From Periweissella beninensis (GTDB taxonomy: Bacteria; Bacillota; Bacilli; Lactobacillales; Lactobacillaceae), in NCBI RefSeq assembly GCF_016908275.1, contig NZ_JAFBDN010000001.1:105578-169577 (forward strand): DNA of 64,000 bases, written 5' to 3'. Positions 27,826 to 37,406 of this stretch are shown here, piece by piece (the first letter of the stretch is position 1; each line of letters begins with the position of its first letter). The notes under the pieces were generated by a model that was not told the DNA's origin, did not search any database, and saw only the letters and a list, made by a program, of their open reading frames with translations. Both the position numbers and the translations under genes were made by a program.

Positions 27826-29211
27826 TTAAGCTTTGTCGATATTTGTCATAGCCAAAGGTACAACCCATTTATCGAAATCTTCGCCACTTACAAAGCCTGA
27901 TTTTACAGCTGCTTCCCGTAAAGTTAGCCCCTCTTTTTCAGCTTGTTGCGCAATTACGGCACTATCATGGTAACCAATGTGTGGTGATAATGCAGTAACT
28001 GTCATTAATGATTGATCGACTAATTCTTGCATGCGTTCAGCATTTACTGTTAACCCAGCAATCATTTTATCGGCAAAGCCCATAATTGTACCAGCCATTA
28101 ATTCAGCAGATTCCAAAAAGGCACTAATTAGAACTGGTTTATAAACATTCATTTCAAAGTTACCTTGACTTGAGGCCACGTTGACAACCACATCATTTCC
28201 CATAACGCGGACAGCTGCCATTGTGATTGCTTCAGCTTGTGTTGGGTTAACTTTACCAGGCATGATTGATGAACCAGGTTCATTGGCTGGAATATTTAAT
28301 TCACCATATCCTGAACGTGGACCACTAGCTAGAAAACGAACATCATTTGCAATTTTCATTAAGTCACTTGCTAAGGTTTTAATAGCACCATGCACCACAT
28401 TTAAGCCTGAGTGTGCAGCCAAACCGTAGAATTTATTTGAGTCAGCTGTGAAAGCATGCTGATATGTGTCAGTCATCAAACTAGCAATCTTATCCGCAAA
28501 ATGTGGGGCAGCATTTAAGCCTGTACCAACAGCTGTTCCACCCATTGCTAATTCGCTTAAAGTTGGATTTAATTTTTGTAAGTAATCAACATCATGTTCC
28601 AACATACTTACCCAACCACTGACCTCTTGTCCAAACGTCAATGGTGTTGCATCTTGTAAGTGTGTCCGGCCGACCTTTACAGTTCGCCAGTATTTTTCTT
28701 GTTTTACTTTTAATTCGTCAATTAAGTGTTGCGCAGCGGTGATTAACTTATCAACGGCTACCGCAGCAGTAATATTCATAGCTGTTGGGAAAATATCATT
28801 TGAACTTTGACCGTGATTAACGTGATCATTAGGTAAAATTTCAATTTTGTCATCAATTTTTGCTGCCATATGCGCAACCACTTCGTTGGCATTCATATTA
28901 CTTTGTGTTCCTGAACCAGTTTGATAAATTACCAAAGGAAAATCTTTACGTAATTCAGCATCCTCTAATGCTAAAAGACTATCAATTGCTTTGACAATCA
29001 AATCAGCTTTATCAGCTTCTATTGCTTGAGCTTCCTTATTTGCAATTGCAGCTGCCTTTTTAATTTGCAACAATGCTTTGACAATTTCAAGTGGCATTGG
29101 GTCACCAGTTGGAAAATTATTACGACTTCTTTCAGTTTGAGCACCCCAAAGAGCAGTACTAGGAATTTTGACAGCACCTAATGTATCTTCTTCAATACGA
29201 TATTCAACCAT
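27826..29211 (-). CDS. fumC: Class II fumarase
   Basis: A 461-aa fumarate hydratase of the FumC/aspartase superfamily: SGTQSNMNANEV, the HGQSSNDIFPTA region, TAVGTGLNA and the signature GSSIMPGKVNP are present. It interconverts malate and fumarate. The start is ATG 29211 with AAGGAG before it; the extension to 29244 has no ribosome site. First gene of the fumC, fumarate reductase, transporter, lysR cluster, so malate can be dehydrated and reduced to succinate to reoxidise NADH. The 250-bp upstream gap is AT-rich with no clear structure. Confidence 0.9.
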   Translation of the reverse strand: MVEYRIEEDTLGAVKIPSTALWGAQTERSRNNFPTGDPMPLEIVKALLQIKKAAAIANKEAQAIEADKADLIVKAIDSLLALEDAELRKDFPLVIYQTGSGTQSNMNANEVVAHMAAKIDDKIEILPNDHVNHGQSSNDIFPTAMNITAAVAVDKLITAAQHLIDELKVKQEKYWRTVKVGRTHLQDATPLTFGQEVSGWVSMLEHDVDYLQKLNPTLSELAMGGTAVGTGLNAAPHFADKIASLMTDTYQHAFTADSNKFYGLAAHSGLNVVHGAIKTLASDLMKIANDVRFLASGPRSGYGELNIPANEPGSSIMPGKVNPTQAEAITMAAVRVMGNDVVVNVASSQGNFEMNVYKPVLISAFLESAELMAGTIMGFADKMIAGLTVNAERMQELVDQSLMTVTALSPHIGYHDSAVIAQQAEKEGLTLREAAVKSGFVSGEDFDKWVVPLAMTNIDKA

Positions 29212-29460
29212 GATTATCTCCTTATTTTTAGTGAATATTTTCACATAAGTTTTTATAATTAATCAACAAATTTATCTTAAACGCTCTGATATTTTATAGT
29301 CAAATTACCATAAAGCTATAATTTTTACTTATGAGGTTAATATATCAAGATTTTTAAGGCTAGTTTTTGTTAATTAAAAAATTATAATTAATTTATTTTT
29401 AAATTTTAAACAAAAAACAAAAAATTATAACTATCACAATATCGTTTAATTCATTTCTAG

Positions 29461-30579
29461 CTAATACATTTTAATGTCTGCAACTAAGGCTTCATTAATT
29501 TGTGACCAATTCAGCGAAACACCTAATCCTGGTTGGTCTGGGACTTGCATCTTACCATCAATCACACTTAATGGTTCATTAATAATATCATTTTCAAAAT
29601 AATCAGCATTACTACCATTATCACCAGGAAAATTATGCACAGTAGGTAATGAACTTAATGCTAAATTAACCGCTCGACCGACCCCAGTCGTTAACATGCC
29701 ACCAATCCATGCCATTGTTTGATATTGCTCAGCCATGTTTATTGCCGCTTTAGCAGCCGTTATCCCGCCCAATTTTCCTTGCTTGATCGTCAAGGCCCGG
29801 GTAATTGGGTGTTGATACTTTGTTAAAACGTTATTTACATCAGCTAAACTATTAATACTTTCATCTAAACTAAGTTTGAGCTGTTTTAAATTATTTTGAA
29901 CTTGATAATGTAAAGCTAACTCCTTTTCACCAAAAGGTTGCTCAAGTAAACTAATACCCATTTGATCTAAATACATAATTTTACTAATATCATTTTGATG
30001 CCAACTACCATTAGCATCTAGGGAGAAATAAACTTGCGGGTAGCGCTGAATGAGCTGGGCTAACTTAGCTAAATCGGTGGCCTTGTCAATTTTTAATTTA
30101 ATCCGTTCATACCCCTGATTAACATAATCATCAACTTTATTTTGTAATATGTGGTTGTCACTTTGGAGGCCAATGGCGCGGCCAACCTTAACCGCGCGGC
30201 CTTGCCCACCAATCATCATTTGTAACGATTGTTCCGTTATTTTGCCATAGACATCATATATCGCCATTTCAATCGCGGCCTTAACGAATGAATATGGTGT
30301 TAAGTTTGCCAGCTTTTTAATAAGCTCACTAGGTTCCTTAAATTCTAAACCGATTAATTTCGGTAAAATCTGGGTTAGGTTCTGTTGCGATAATGCTTGG
30401 GTTTCTGCTACATATGCCGTATCTGCAAATGACTGGACCTCACCGATCCCCCAATTATGATTACTTAGCATAATCTTTATTAATGTAATTGGCCGTTGCG
30501 TTGTCAGTCCGTGTGCGGTTTTAAACGGATGCTTTAGCGTTAACGCAATCGGATAGACTGTAATATGTTCAATTTTCAC
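29461..30579 (-). CDS. menC: o-Succinylbenzoate synthase
   Basis: A 372-aa enolase-superfamily enzyme of menaquinone synthesis that dehydrates SHCHC to o-succinylbenzoate. The barrel shows the expected catalytic set: KxK in ERIKLKID, Asp in SLDANGSW, Glu in LLEQPF, Asp in LSLDESI, and Lys in TIKQGKLGG. It overlaps the end of menH by 11 nt, so translation is coupled. Fourth gene of menF-menD-menH-menC. The later-acting menE, menB and menA are not in this window. Confidence 0.9.
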   Translation of the reverse strand: MKIEHITVYPIALTLKHPFKTAHGLTTQRPITLIKIMLSNHNWGIGEVQSFADTAYVAETQALSQQNLTQILPKLIGLEFKEPSELIKKLANLTPYSFVKAAIEMAIYDVYGKITEQSLQMMIGGQGRAVKVGRAIGLQSDNHILQNKVDDYVNQGYERIKLKIDKATDLAKLAQLIQRYPQVYFSLDANGSWHQNDISKIMYLDQMGISLLEQPFGEKELALHYQVQNNLKQLKLSLDESINSLADVNNVLTKYQHPITRALTIKQGKLGGITAAKAAINMAEQYQTMAWIGGMLTTGVGRAVNLALSSLPTVHNFPGDNGSNADYFENDIINEPLSVIDGKMQVPDQPGLGVSLNWSQINEALVADIKMY

Positions 30580-31369
30580 TACGCGCTAACACCTCACTAT
30601 ATGCATTAGGTTGCTCAAAATGGACATTATGCCCGGCCCCCTGCATCACCACTAATTGACTATTTGGTAACAACTCGGCCATTTGTTTACCAATCGTCGT
30701 AAATTTTTGATCAAATGCACCCACAATAATTACCGTTTTAACTTGTAAATTGGCTAACTTTGGCCAATAGTTTGGTTGTTGGCCCGTTCCCATCATTTCT
30801 AATGAATTGGCAACGTTTAACTTATTATGACTAATGCGTTGTTGATGCATAAAAATGCGTTGCTCAGTTGTTAGCATCGTTTGCGTTGCAAATAGTGGTA
30901 GTTGTTCCCAATTCGTCACAAAATTTTCAAGCCCAAGTTTTCTAATCTGCTGCGCCTTTTGTTGGTCACTTATTTGGCGCGCTTGCCGTTTTATAGCTGA
31001 GCCAATCCCTGCCGTGGTACTTTCTAAAAACAATTGTTCTATCATAGTTGGATATGTTAACGTAAATGCAATTGCTAATCGCCCACCCATCGAATAACCA
31101 ACCAAATTAACTTTATCGATGGCTAATTCTGTTAATATTTGGGCTAAATCTTGAACTTGACTTTGAATTGTCATGCGTGTTTTGGCAATAATTGGTTGCT
31201 TCTGACCGAAGCCCAATAAATTTAAGTATATGCACGTTCCTTGTGGCTTGATGTTAGCAAAGTCAGCGTGACTTCCCATAAAACCATGTAAAAAGAGCCA
31301 AAATGGTTGGCCTTGACCACGTACTTCATATTCATACAGATAATTATTAATTATAATTTTCTTTAGCAT
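30569..31369 (-). CDS. menH: SHCHC synthase (alpha/beta hydrolase)
   Basis: A 266-aa alpha/beta hydrolase with nucleophile elbow GYSMGG, oxyanion region LHGFMGSHADF, and catalytic His in GAGHNVHFEQP. Together with its position between menD and menC this identifies it as MenH, which removes pyruvate from SEPHCHC to give SHCHC. Separated from menD by 9 bp and overlapping menC. Confidence 0.9.
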   Translation of the reverse strand: MLKKIIINNYLYEYEVRGQGQPFWLFLHGFMGSHADFANIKPQGTCIYLNLLGFGQKQPIIAKTRMTIQSQVQDLAQILTELAIDKVNLVGYSMGGRLAIAFTLTYPTMIEQLFLESTTAGIGSAIKRQARQISDQQKAQQIRKLGLENFVTNWEQLPLFATQTMLTTEQRIFMHQQRISHNKLNVANSLEMMGTGQQPNYWPKLANLQVKTVIIVGAFDQKFTTIGKQMAELLPNSQLVVMQGAGHNVHFEQPNAYSEVLARSEN

Positions 31370-31378
31370 CTTACTTCC

Positions 31379-33064
31379 CTAATTATTTAATTCTTGCTTG
31401 ATTTTGGTGACCAATGCTTGATGAACCAATACATTCTTGTCACGTTGACTAACAATTTCAATCAGTTTCAACCCTTTTGGCACCTTTTGTAATTCAGCTG
31501 TCAAACTTGGTAAGGTTGAAATACACTTATATTCACCCGCATACAATTGCGCAATTTTAGCAATTTCTAAATTCAGCGGTGTCCCAAATAGTTCATTAAA
31601 ATAATCCTTAGCTTGCGCTTGTGGTAAAAATGAAAAGATGCCACCGCCATTATTGTTAATGACGATAATTGTTAAGTTGATACCTAATAAATCAACTAAC
31701 TTCAAGCCATTCATATCATGAAATAAAGTTAAATCACCAATCAGTAAATACGTTGGTTGACCATTTGTCGCTATCCCAACGGCACTTGAAATAGTACCAT
31801 CAATCCCATTTGCCCCCCGATTACCAATTATTTTCAACTCATTTTCCGGCCATAAGTAGTTATCAATATCCCGAATTGGCATGGAATTTGCTACGAATAA
31901 TTGCGCCTTAGATGGTAAATTTTTCATAGCTTGGGCAATCGTCGGTTCTGTTAATACAGTGTTTTGTGTTACTAATTTTTTAAAGTTGTCGCTTAATGCT
32001 AACCAACCTGCTAAATAAGCATTCTCGGTTTTTGTAGGCGTGCCAGGTTGGGCTAATAGTTGCGCTAGTAACTGATTACTATCCACATCAACTGATATTT
32101 GTGCAAAGCGACTATGGTCTTTACCAACAAAATTTTCACCAATTTGATAAACCTTAACATCATTTTGCTTTAACCAAGGTAATACCCGGGCTGAAACAGG
32201 AGTTGCTCCAAATCGGAACGTAACATCTGGAATTAAATCTTTCGGAATAACATCAGCCTCAAGTAAAACATCGATGCCGTTGATAACATTTATACCTGGC
32301 CGTACACTACTTAAGGCATCGGCAATTACCGGTATTTGATATTTTTCACTAAGTTTTAGTAATAAATCACGATTAAGCTGTTCTTCATCCGGTCCCACTA
32401 ATATTAATACTTTTTGTTGAGTTAACACCTTAATTAGGTCTGTTACATCAGCAATCGTTAGCATTTTTTTACCAGTTAAGAAACGTTGCGGTAAAATCTG
32501 TGGCCACCTTGTCTGTAACGCTGGCATCAATGGTTTACGCAATGGCAGATTGACTTGAATCACACCAGCGGGGGCTTTACTTGCTAAATAAACTACCTGT
32601 TGCATCCTATAGTCAATATATTCCGTATTATCCGGATGTTGAAGTTGTAAATCTAATTGTATAAAATGTTTTGCATGTGACCCATATAACTGATTTTGAT
32701 TAATTGTTTGCGGTGCACCAATTCCTTGAAGTTCTGTTGGTCGATCAGTCGTTAAAATAATTAAGGGAATATGACTAATACTTGCTTCAGCCACCGCTGG
32801 CAAATAGTTAGCTGTCGCAGTGCCTGATGTCGCTAGTAAGACCACTGGTTTTTTCGTATTTTTCGCAATCCCTAACGCTAAAAAACCCGCGGAACGTTCA
32901 TCAACATCAACTAATACTTTTACTGCTTGCTTGTTAGCAGCTAATTCCGCTAATAATAATGCCACCGGTGTCGAACGCGAACCCGGTGAAACGACAAAAT
33001 CTGTAACTCCTTGTGCGACTAGTGCACCGAGCATATGTTTAATATTTGTTGTTAAAGTCTCCAT
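31379..33064 (-). CDS. menD: SEPHCHC synthase
   Basis: A 561-aa thiamine-diphosphate enzyme that joins 2-oxoglutarate to isochorismate, the committed menaquinone step. N-terminal FVVSPGSRSTPVALLL (isochorismate site) and C-terminal ThDP motif GDLTLFHDMNGL to NNNGGGIFSFLPQ are as in other MenD proteins, and length is normal. Its ATG shares the last A of the menF stop (TAATG), so the two are translationally coupled. Confidence 0.93.
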   Translation of the reverse strand: METLTTNIKHMLGALVAQGVTDFVVSPGSRSTPVALLLAELAANKQAVKVLVDVDERSAGFLALGIAKNTKKPVVLLATSGTATANYLPAVAEASISHIPLIILTTDRPTELQGIGAPQTINQNQLYGSHAKHFIQLDLQLQHPDNTEYIDYRMQQVVYLASKAPAGVIQVNLPLRKPLMPALQTRWPQILPQRFLTGKKMLTIADVTDLIKVLTQQKVLILVGPDEEQLNRDLLLKLSEKYQIPVIADALSSVRPGINVINGIDVLLEADVIPKDLIPDVTFRFGATPVSARVLPWLKQNDVKVYQIGENFVGKDHSRFAQISVDVDSNQLLAQLLAQPGTPTKTENAYLAGWLALSDNFKKLVTQNTVLTEPTIAQAMKNLPSKAQLFVANSMPIRDIDNYLWPENELKIIGNRGANGIDGTISSAVGIATNGQPTYLLIGDLTLFHDMNGLKLVDLLGINLTIIVINNNGGGIFSFLPQAQAKDYFNELFGTPLNLEIAKIAQLYAGEYKCISTLPSLTAELQKVPKGLKLIEIVSQRDKNVLVHQALVTKIKQELNN

Positions 33065-34230
33065 TAAGCTAAATTCTCCAATAAACTCATCATCGGTTCC
33101 ATTTTTAAAGCCGTTTCTTGATATTCACTTTGGGCTTGTGACTCTGCTAAAATCCCAGCTCCGGCAAATAAACGTACCGTTTTTGCAACTACATACATCG
33201 AACGAATCCCAATTACTAATTCACCATCCCCATTGGGCATAATCATCCCTATTGGACTAGCAAATAATCCTCTTGCAAAGGTTTCGGTTTCTTTAATTAT
33301 TACTAATGCCCACTCAACTGGAATGCCACCGAGCGCCGGGGTTGGATGTAGCCTTTGTGCAACATCTAATAACGTTTTGGTCGCTTTTAAGTTACCAGTA
33401 ATTGGTGTATATAAATGCTGAATTTGCGGTGTTTTTAGAATACCCGGCTGACTAATTGTATCAAGTTTAGCTAAGTGCGCTAATTTTTTGACAATTGTTG
33501 CTACTACGTATGTATGTTCTTGTAAATTTTTATGATCATTTAATAGTGCTGTCTGTAATTTTGTATCCTCTAAGGGTGTGGTCCCACGTTTGATGCTGCC
33601 AGCGACTGCTGCCGTCGCTACCTGGCCATCTTTAACTGCTACCAAGCGTTCAGGTGTTGCTGAAACAAAAACTTCATCATAATATTTTAAAACAAAATGA
33701 TAACTATTTGGTTGTTGCTCCTGTAATTGCTGAATTAAACTAACTAGATTAATCTCTGTTGCTAACTGCAATAATCTTTGCCGGCCCAAGACCACTTTTT
33801 GTTTATCCGCTTGCGTTAATAATGAATCAATAACCCGATTAATTCTATTGGGCCAAGTAGTTTCATCGCGTTGCTGTATAATTTGATTTTTTTGCTTATA
33901 AGTTGGTGTTGATTTAGCCAAAGGAAGTTTTTGCTTTATTCCATAAACTTGCTTGGTTACTAGTTCATAAACTGTTTGTGGTTCAAAAAAATAGCCATTC
34001 ATTAATTTTGACAAGGCTGTCTTTTGATTATCAAATTTGAACCCGCCAAAAATAGGATTTGTGTGTCCTTCAGCGCGCCATTGCTGAACTGCTTGAAAAT
34101 CACCTTCAAAGATTTCCTTTTTAACTTCAAAACCATAATATCTCGTTGTCTTCGCTGGATTAGCAAAATAAACAGCAACTTTAGCTGCAGCAAATTGCTC
34201 TTGTAATACTAACTCGTTTGGAAAATTCAT
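33064..34230 (-). CDS. menF: Isochorismate synthase
   Basis: A 388-aa chorismate-utilising enzyme. Conserved C-terminal features are present: AAVAGSIKRGTT, the HPTPALGGIP loop, and RLFAGAGILAESQAQSEYQET with the Mg-binding Glu. It converts chorismate to isochorismate. It is somewhat shorter than typical MenF proteins, with the difference in the N-terminal part. First gene of menF-menD-menH-menC. A short inverted repeat (ATTACCTA...TAGGTAAT, 34247-34269) sits next to its ribosome site GAGAAGG, and related TAGGTA motifs occur further upstream. Confidence 0.9.
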   Translation of the reverse strand: MNFPNELVLQEQFAAAKVAVYFANPAKTTRYYGFEVKKEIFEGDFQAVQQWRAEGHTNPIFGGFKFDNQKTALSKLMNGYFFEPQTVYELVTKQVYGIKQKLPLAKSTPTYKQKNQIIQQRDETTWPNRINRVIDSLLTQADKQKVVLGRQRLLQLATEINLVSLIQQLQEQQPNSYHFVLKYYDEVFVSATPERLVAVKDGQVATAAVAGSIKRGTTPLEDTKLQTALLNDHKNLQEHTYVVATIVKKLAHLAKLDTISQPGILKTPQIQHLYTPITGNLKATKTLLDVAQRLHPTPALGGIPVEWALVIIKETETFARGLFASPIGMIMPNGDGELVIGIRSMYVVAKTVRLFAGAGILAESQAQSEYQETALKMEPMMSLLENLA

Positions 34231-34246
34231 TTAATAATACCTTCTC

Positions 34247-34269
34247 ATTACCTAGCAAACATAGGTAAT
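34247..34269 (-). promoter_or_regulatory. Inverted repeat in the menF leader
   Basis: ATTACCTA and TAGGTAAT are separated by 7 nt, directly upstream of the menF ribosome site. Related TAGGTA sequences occur near 34388 and 34430. It may be an operator or an mRNA hairpin; no regulator can be assigned. The rest of the 34270-34460 gap is AT-rich. Confidence 0.35.
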
Positions 34270-34464
34270 CTATGTTGTTCAGTCTAATATCGTTGTTATT
34301 GATAGCACAAAATAATCTTACAAATTATTTTGCTAACACTACCCCAATTTTAATTTTAATACTTATTAGTCATTAGTTGAAAGGTTTATACCTATTAAAA
34401 TTAGATTTTACGTTTTTTTAGATTAGCTTACCTATTACATAATCGTCTAACGATATTATTATCA

Positions 34465-34514
34465 AAAAAAGGTTAGTGCTAAACAACAAAAGTTGTTTAA
34501 CGCTAACCTTTTTT
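34465..34514. terminator. Terminator of the mannose-family PTS operon
   Basis: GGTTAGTGCTAAACAAC pairs with GTTGTTTAACGCTAACC (nearly perfect), flanked by A7 and T6, so it can stop transcription from either side. It lies 24 bp after the EIID stop codon. Confidence 0.9.
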
Positions 34515-34537
34515 ATAAAATTTTCAATTTTCATCGA

Positions 34538-35362
34538 TTAAAAGAAGCCAATTAACGAACCTACTGTGATAATTGCTGTCATAATTAGAATAACTTTAGT
34601 AGCTGAAATCTGTTTACTTGAAACCAACCACCAACCAAGTAAAACCATACCTAATGGTAAAATACCTGGGAAAATGTTATCTAAAACGACTTGTAAATTT
34701 TGGGTTTTACCACCAAGAGGAATTTTCGCAATCGTTTCTAGCACAATTGTTTTAGCTGATAATGCCCCCACAACCATTACCCCTAAGATATTAAAGGCAT
34801 CTGTAATCCGCTTTGAGTTCTCACCAACAATAGTATCAATTGCACTAACTCCTAATTTGTATCCACTATGAAAGGCAAAATACGAAATCGAAGGTCCTAA
34901 AATTCCATATGCGACAATATAAAAGATTGGTCCTAACGCACTCCCACCAGCTGCTAAACTCATAGCAATTGATAATAAAATAGGTACAATAATTCCTTGA
35001 ATAATTGAATCACCAATTCCGGCAAGTGGTCCCATTAATGTCGCTTTTATATTAACAGGCATTTCCTCTGAAACATCATTGCCTAGTGCAATTTGTTCTT
35101 CTAGGGACGCGACAATCCCATTAATTAACTGGCCAGTTTGTGGTTCAGTATTGTAAAACATCGAGTGGCGTTCAAGTAAACGGCGTTGTTTTTCTGGATC
35201 ATCTTTATAGAATTTTTTAGCGAAAGGAATGTATGAGTAAGCCCACGCATGTCCTTGTAATTTTTCATAACTCATTGAACTAAGGTGAGTAAAGCCCCAA
35301 CGATACCATAGTCGATTTAAATCATGTTTTGTTAATAATTTGTCAGTTTGCTTTGCATCCAT
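34538..35362 (-). CDS. PTS mannose-family EIID
   Basis: A 274-aa membrane component. HLSSMSYEKLQGHAWAYSYIP, RRLLERHSMFYNTEPQTG and TLMGPLAGIGDSI are hallmark EIID sequences. With EIIC it forms the membrane translocator that receives phosphate from EIIB. Last gene of the EIIA-EIIB-EIIC-EIID operon, 20 bp after EIIC. Strong GGAGGAG site. Confidence 0.9.
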   Translation of the reverse strand: MDAKQTDKLLTKHDLNRLWYRWGFTHLSSMSYEKLQGHAWAYSYIPFAKKFYKDDPEKQRRLLERHSMFYNTEPQTGQLINGIVASLEEQIALGNDVSEEMPVNIKATLMGPLAGIGDSIIQGIIVPILLSIAMSLAAGGSALGPIFYIVAYGILGPSISYFAFHSGYKLGVSAIDTIVGENSKRITDAFNILGVMVVGALSAKTIVLETIAKIPLGGKTQNLQVVLDNIFPGILPLGMVLLGWWLVSSKQISATKVILIMTAIITVGSLIGFF

Positions 35363-35382
35363 GTCAATTGCTCCTCCTATTC

Positions 35383-36225
35383 TTAAAAGAGATCATCATC
35401 TTCATATTCATCAGCTGTATTGACCGCTGAAGATTGTGTTGCGGTATTACCATCACCACCATTTCCTTTATTAATTGATGCGAAATAATACATATAAGCA
35501 ACTAGTGCTGCAATAAAGACAATCGCAATCATACTCAACTTAGCAAACGCTAATAATACAAAACCAGCAAAGAAGAAAATAAAGTGTGTTTTATTTTTAA
35601 TTACAATACTCATTAATAAGGCTATCCCTAACGCTGGTAATACCCCACCAAGGACTTGAATAATATGGGTGACTTCTTCTGGGATACTATGAATTAACCA
35701 ATCAACTAAGCCCTTACCAAAATAAATTGCAAGAAACACGGGTACTGCCCGCAGAATAAACGTGGTAATTTGCGGATATACTAAGTGATTTAGGGTAATT
35801 CCATGAGTATCATTTTCATGGGCTGCTTTTTCAGCGCGTGTATTCCAAAATGAATATAACGCCATCCGACCATTGTAAAAAATCAAACCAAATGTTTGAC
35901 CAATTAAAATCGCAAGAGTTACCGCGATTGCAGGATCCTTAGTTGTGGCCATGGCTAAACCAATACCACCATAACTGGCATAAACGATTTCACTATTCGT
36001 TGCCCCACCAGTATTTAGGTTCGCAATAAAAACCCCTTGAACAGCCAAACCACATAAAACACCAGCTTGAATGTCACCAAATGCTAATCCAATTAAAAGA
36101 CCAGCAACTAAGGGACGCCCAACAATATAATAACCACCAGACATTCCTAAAAGCCAAGGCGATTCAATCGCCCCTAAATAACAAAAGATTCCTGTTAAAA
36201 GTGCAGGTATAAATAAACTCGACAT
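35383..36225 (-). CDS. PTS mannose-family EIIC
   Basis: A 280-aa membrane protein of the mannose/sorbose EIIC type: GRPLVAGLLIGLAFGDIQAGVLCG and NTGGATNSEIVYASYGGIGLAMA. The hydrophilic C-terminal tail (after about residue 255, rich in Asn/Asp/Glu) is extended. It forms the sugar pore with EIID. Third gene of the operon. Confidence 0.9.
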   Translation of the reverse strand: MSSLFIPALLTGIFCYLGAIESPWLLGMSGGYYIVGRPLVAGLLIGLAFGDIQAGVLCGLAVQGVFIANLNTGGATNSEIVYASYGGIGLAMATTKDPAIAVTLAILIGQTFGLIFYNGRMALYSFWNTRAEKAAHENDTHGITLNHLVYPQITTFILRAVPVFLAIYFGKGLVDWLIHSIPEEVTHIIQVLGGVLPALGIALLMSIVIKNKTHFIFFFAGFVLLAFAKLSMIAIVFIAALVAYMYYFASINKGNGGDGNTATQSSAVNTADEYEDDDLF

Positions 36226-36251
36226 AAATAATCACCCCTTTAGTGTTGTAA

Positions 36252-36746
36252 TTAATCCATTGAATCGTATTTTGCTTTCATCGTGTCCCAATGGCGAATA
36301 TCATCATCTGGTAACAATTGGAATTGAATATCAACGCCATGCTTAGCAATATTTTCAAATGCAGCATAATCATTTTGGTCAATCGCAACGGTTCGACCTA
36401 AAATTTTGGTATTTGGGCGAGTATTCATTGGTCCTACGTTCAATGTCCCACCAAAATCAACTCCCATATCAACTAATTGTGAAAAGGTTTGTGGTGAATC
36501 ACTAATTAAAAAGAAATTTTTCTTTGATTCAATTCCTTTAGCAATTTTTTCAGGTGCTTCAGCAGTTGTATAAATTCCCACTTTAAGTTCATTCGCAGCT
36601 GCCTTTAAAACCTTACGTCTTAATTCATTATGTGCAATTGCATCCCCTACTACTAAAATGCCATCAACTGGTCGGGCTTTTGTCCATCTCGTCATTGTTT
36701 GGCCATGAATTACTCGATCATCAACTCGTACTACTGAAATTGTCAT
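36252..36746 (-). CDS. PTS mannose-family EIIB
   Basis: A 164-aa cytoplasmic phosphocarrier. VRVDDRVIHGQTMTRWTK contains the phosphorylated His (about residue 14). It passes phosphate from EIIA to the incoming sugar. Strong AGGAGG site. Second gene of the operon. Confidence 0.92.
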   Translation of the reverse strand: MTISVVRVDDRVIHGQTMTRWTKARPVDGILVVGDAIAHNELRRKVLKAAANELKVGIYTTAEAPEKIAKGIESKKNFFLISDSPQTFSQLVDMGVDFGGTLNVGPMNTRPNTKILGRTVAIDQNDYAAFENIAKHGVDIQFQLLPDDDIRHWDTMKAKYDSMD

Positions 36747-36770
36747 AATTTTTTCCTCCTAAATTATCAG

Positions 36771-37187
36771 TTAAAAATCTAAATCATCATCTGCATCATC
36801 ATCACTATTCTGTGCAACTTGAATCCCTTGTTGACCTGCTGTCACGACAATTGATACTGCTTGATCTAAGTCAGCGACACCACTAATTTGCGGTACCAAC
36901 TCTAACAGCATTGGTAAGTTAACCCCACTAACAACCCTAATGCGATCTGGGTGGCCCAAAAAATAATTATATGCCTCATTAAATGGAGTACCACCTTTTA
37001 AATCAGCTAAAACTAAGACTGGTTCTACTTGTTCATCTAGCCAATTCACTAAGCGATTCCGAAAATCCGTAACACCTTGATCATTCAAAACCAATGTACT
37101 TAGTTCTGGTGCTTGACTAGCAATAAATTCATAACTCGCAACTGCCCCCTTGGCCAAATCACTATGCGAAACAACTAAAACTTTCAT
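36771..37187 (-). CDS. PTS mannose-family EIIA
   Basis: A 138-aa cytoplasmic phosphocarrier. VVSHSDLAKGA holds the active His (about residue 8) and LADLKGGTPFNEA the conserved loop. The acidic tail (DDDADDDLDF) is a natural end rather than a linker to EIIB. First gene of the PTS operon, with a cre box 61 bp upstream and an inverted repeat shared with the divergent deoC promoter. Confidence 0.9.
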   Translation of the reverse strand: MKVLVVSHSDLAKGAVASYEFIASQAPELSTLVLNDQGVTDFRNRLVNWLDEQVEPVLVLADLKGGTPFNEAYNYFLGHPDRIRVVSGVNLPMLLELVPQISGVADLDQAVSIVVTAGQQGIQVAQNSDDDADDDLDF

Positions 37188-37214
37188 GTAATCACCATCC
37201 TTGGACCCATATTT

Positions 37215-37227
37215 GTATTAACATATT
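37215..37227. promoter_or_regulatory. Candidate GntR operator, PTS side
   Basis: GTATTAACATATT is the exact reverse complement of the 13-mer at 37370-37382. A related ATGTTAAT occurs at 37236-37243. The two copies flank both divergent promoters, as expected for sites of the GntR-type regulator encoded at 38145. Confidence 0.5.
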
Positions 37228-37247
37228 TCGTTTACATGTTAATTATA

Positions 37248-37261
37248 TGAAACCGCTTTCA
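37248..37261. promoter_or_regulatory. cre box upstream of the PTS operon
   Basis: TGAAACCGCTTTCA is a near-symmetric match to the CcpA consensus, 61 bp before the EIIA start. Confidence 0.75.
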
Positions 37262-37339
37262 TATAGTCAATATATTTTATATAATTTTGTTATACAATAT
37301 ATAGTGTTAGGTATAATTAAATCGATAAGCATTTATAAT

Positions 37340-37368
37340 TTGACAACTATACCAATTATTGCTAATTT
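37340..37368 (+). promoter_or_regulatory. Promoter of deoC-gntR
   Basis: TTGACA (37340-37345), 17-bp spacer, TAATTT (37363-37368). It is followed immediately by the second operator-like 13-mer. Confidence 0.55.
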
Positions 37369-37369
37369 T

Positions 37370-37382
37370 AATATGTTAATAC
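37370..37382. promoter_or_regulatory. Candidate GntR operator, deoC side
   Basis: AATATGTTAATAC, the exact inverse of 37215-37227, lies directly after the -10 of the deoC promoter, a typical repressor position. Confidence 0.5.
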
Positions 37383-37406
37383 ATAATATGAAATGAGGCC
37401 TTTATT

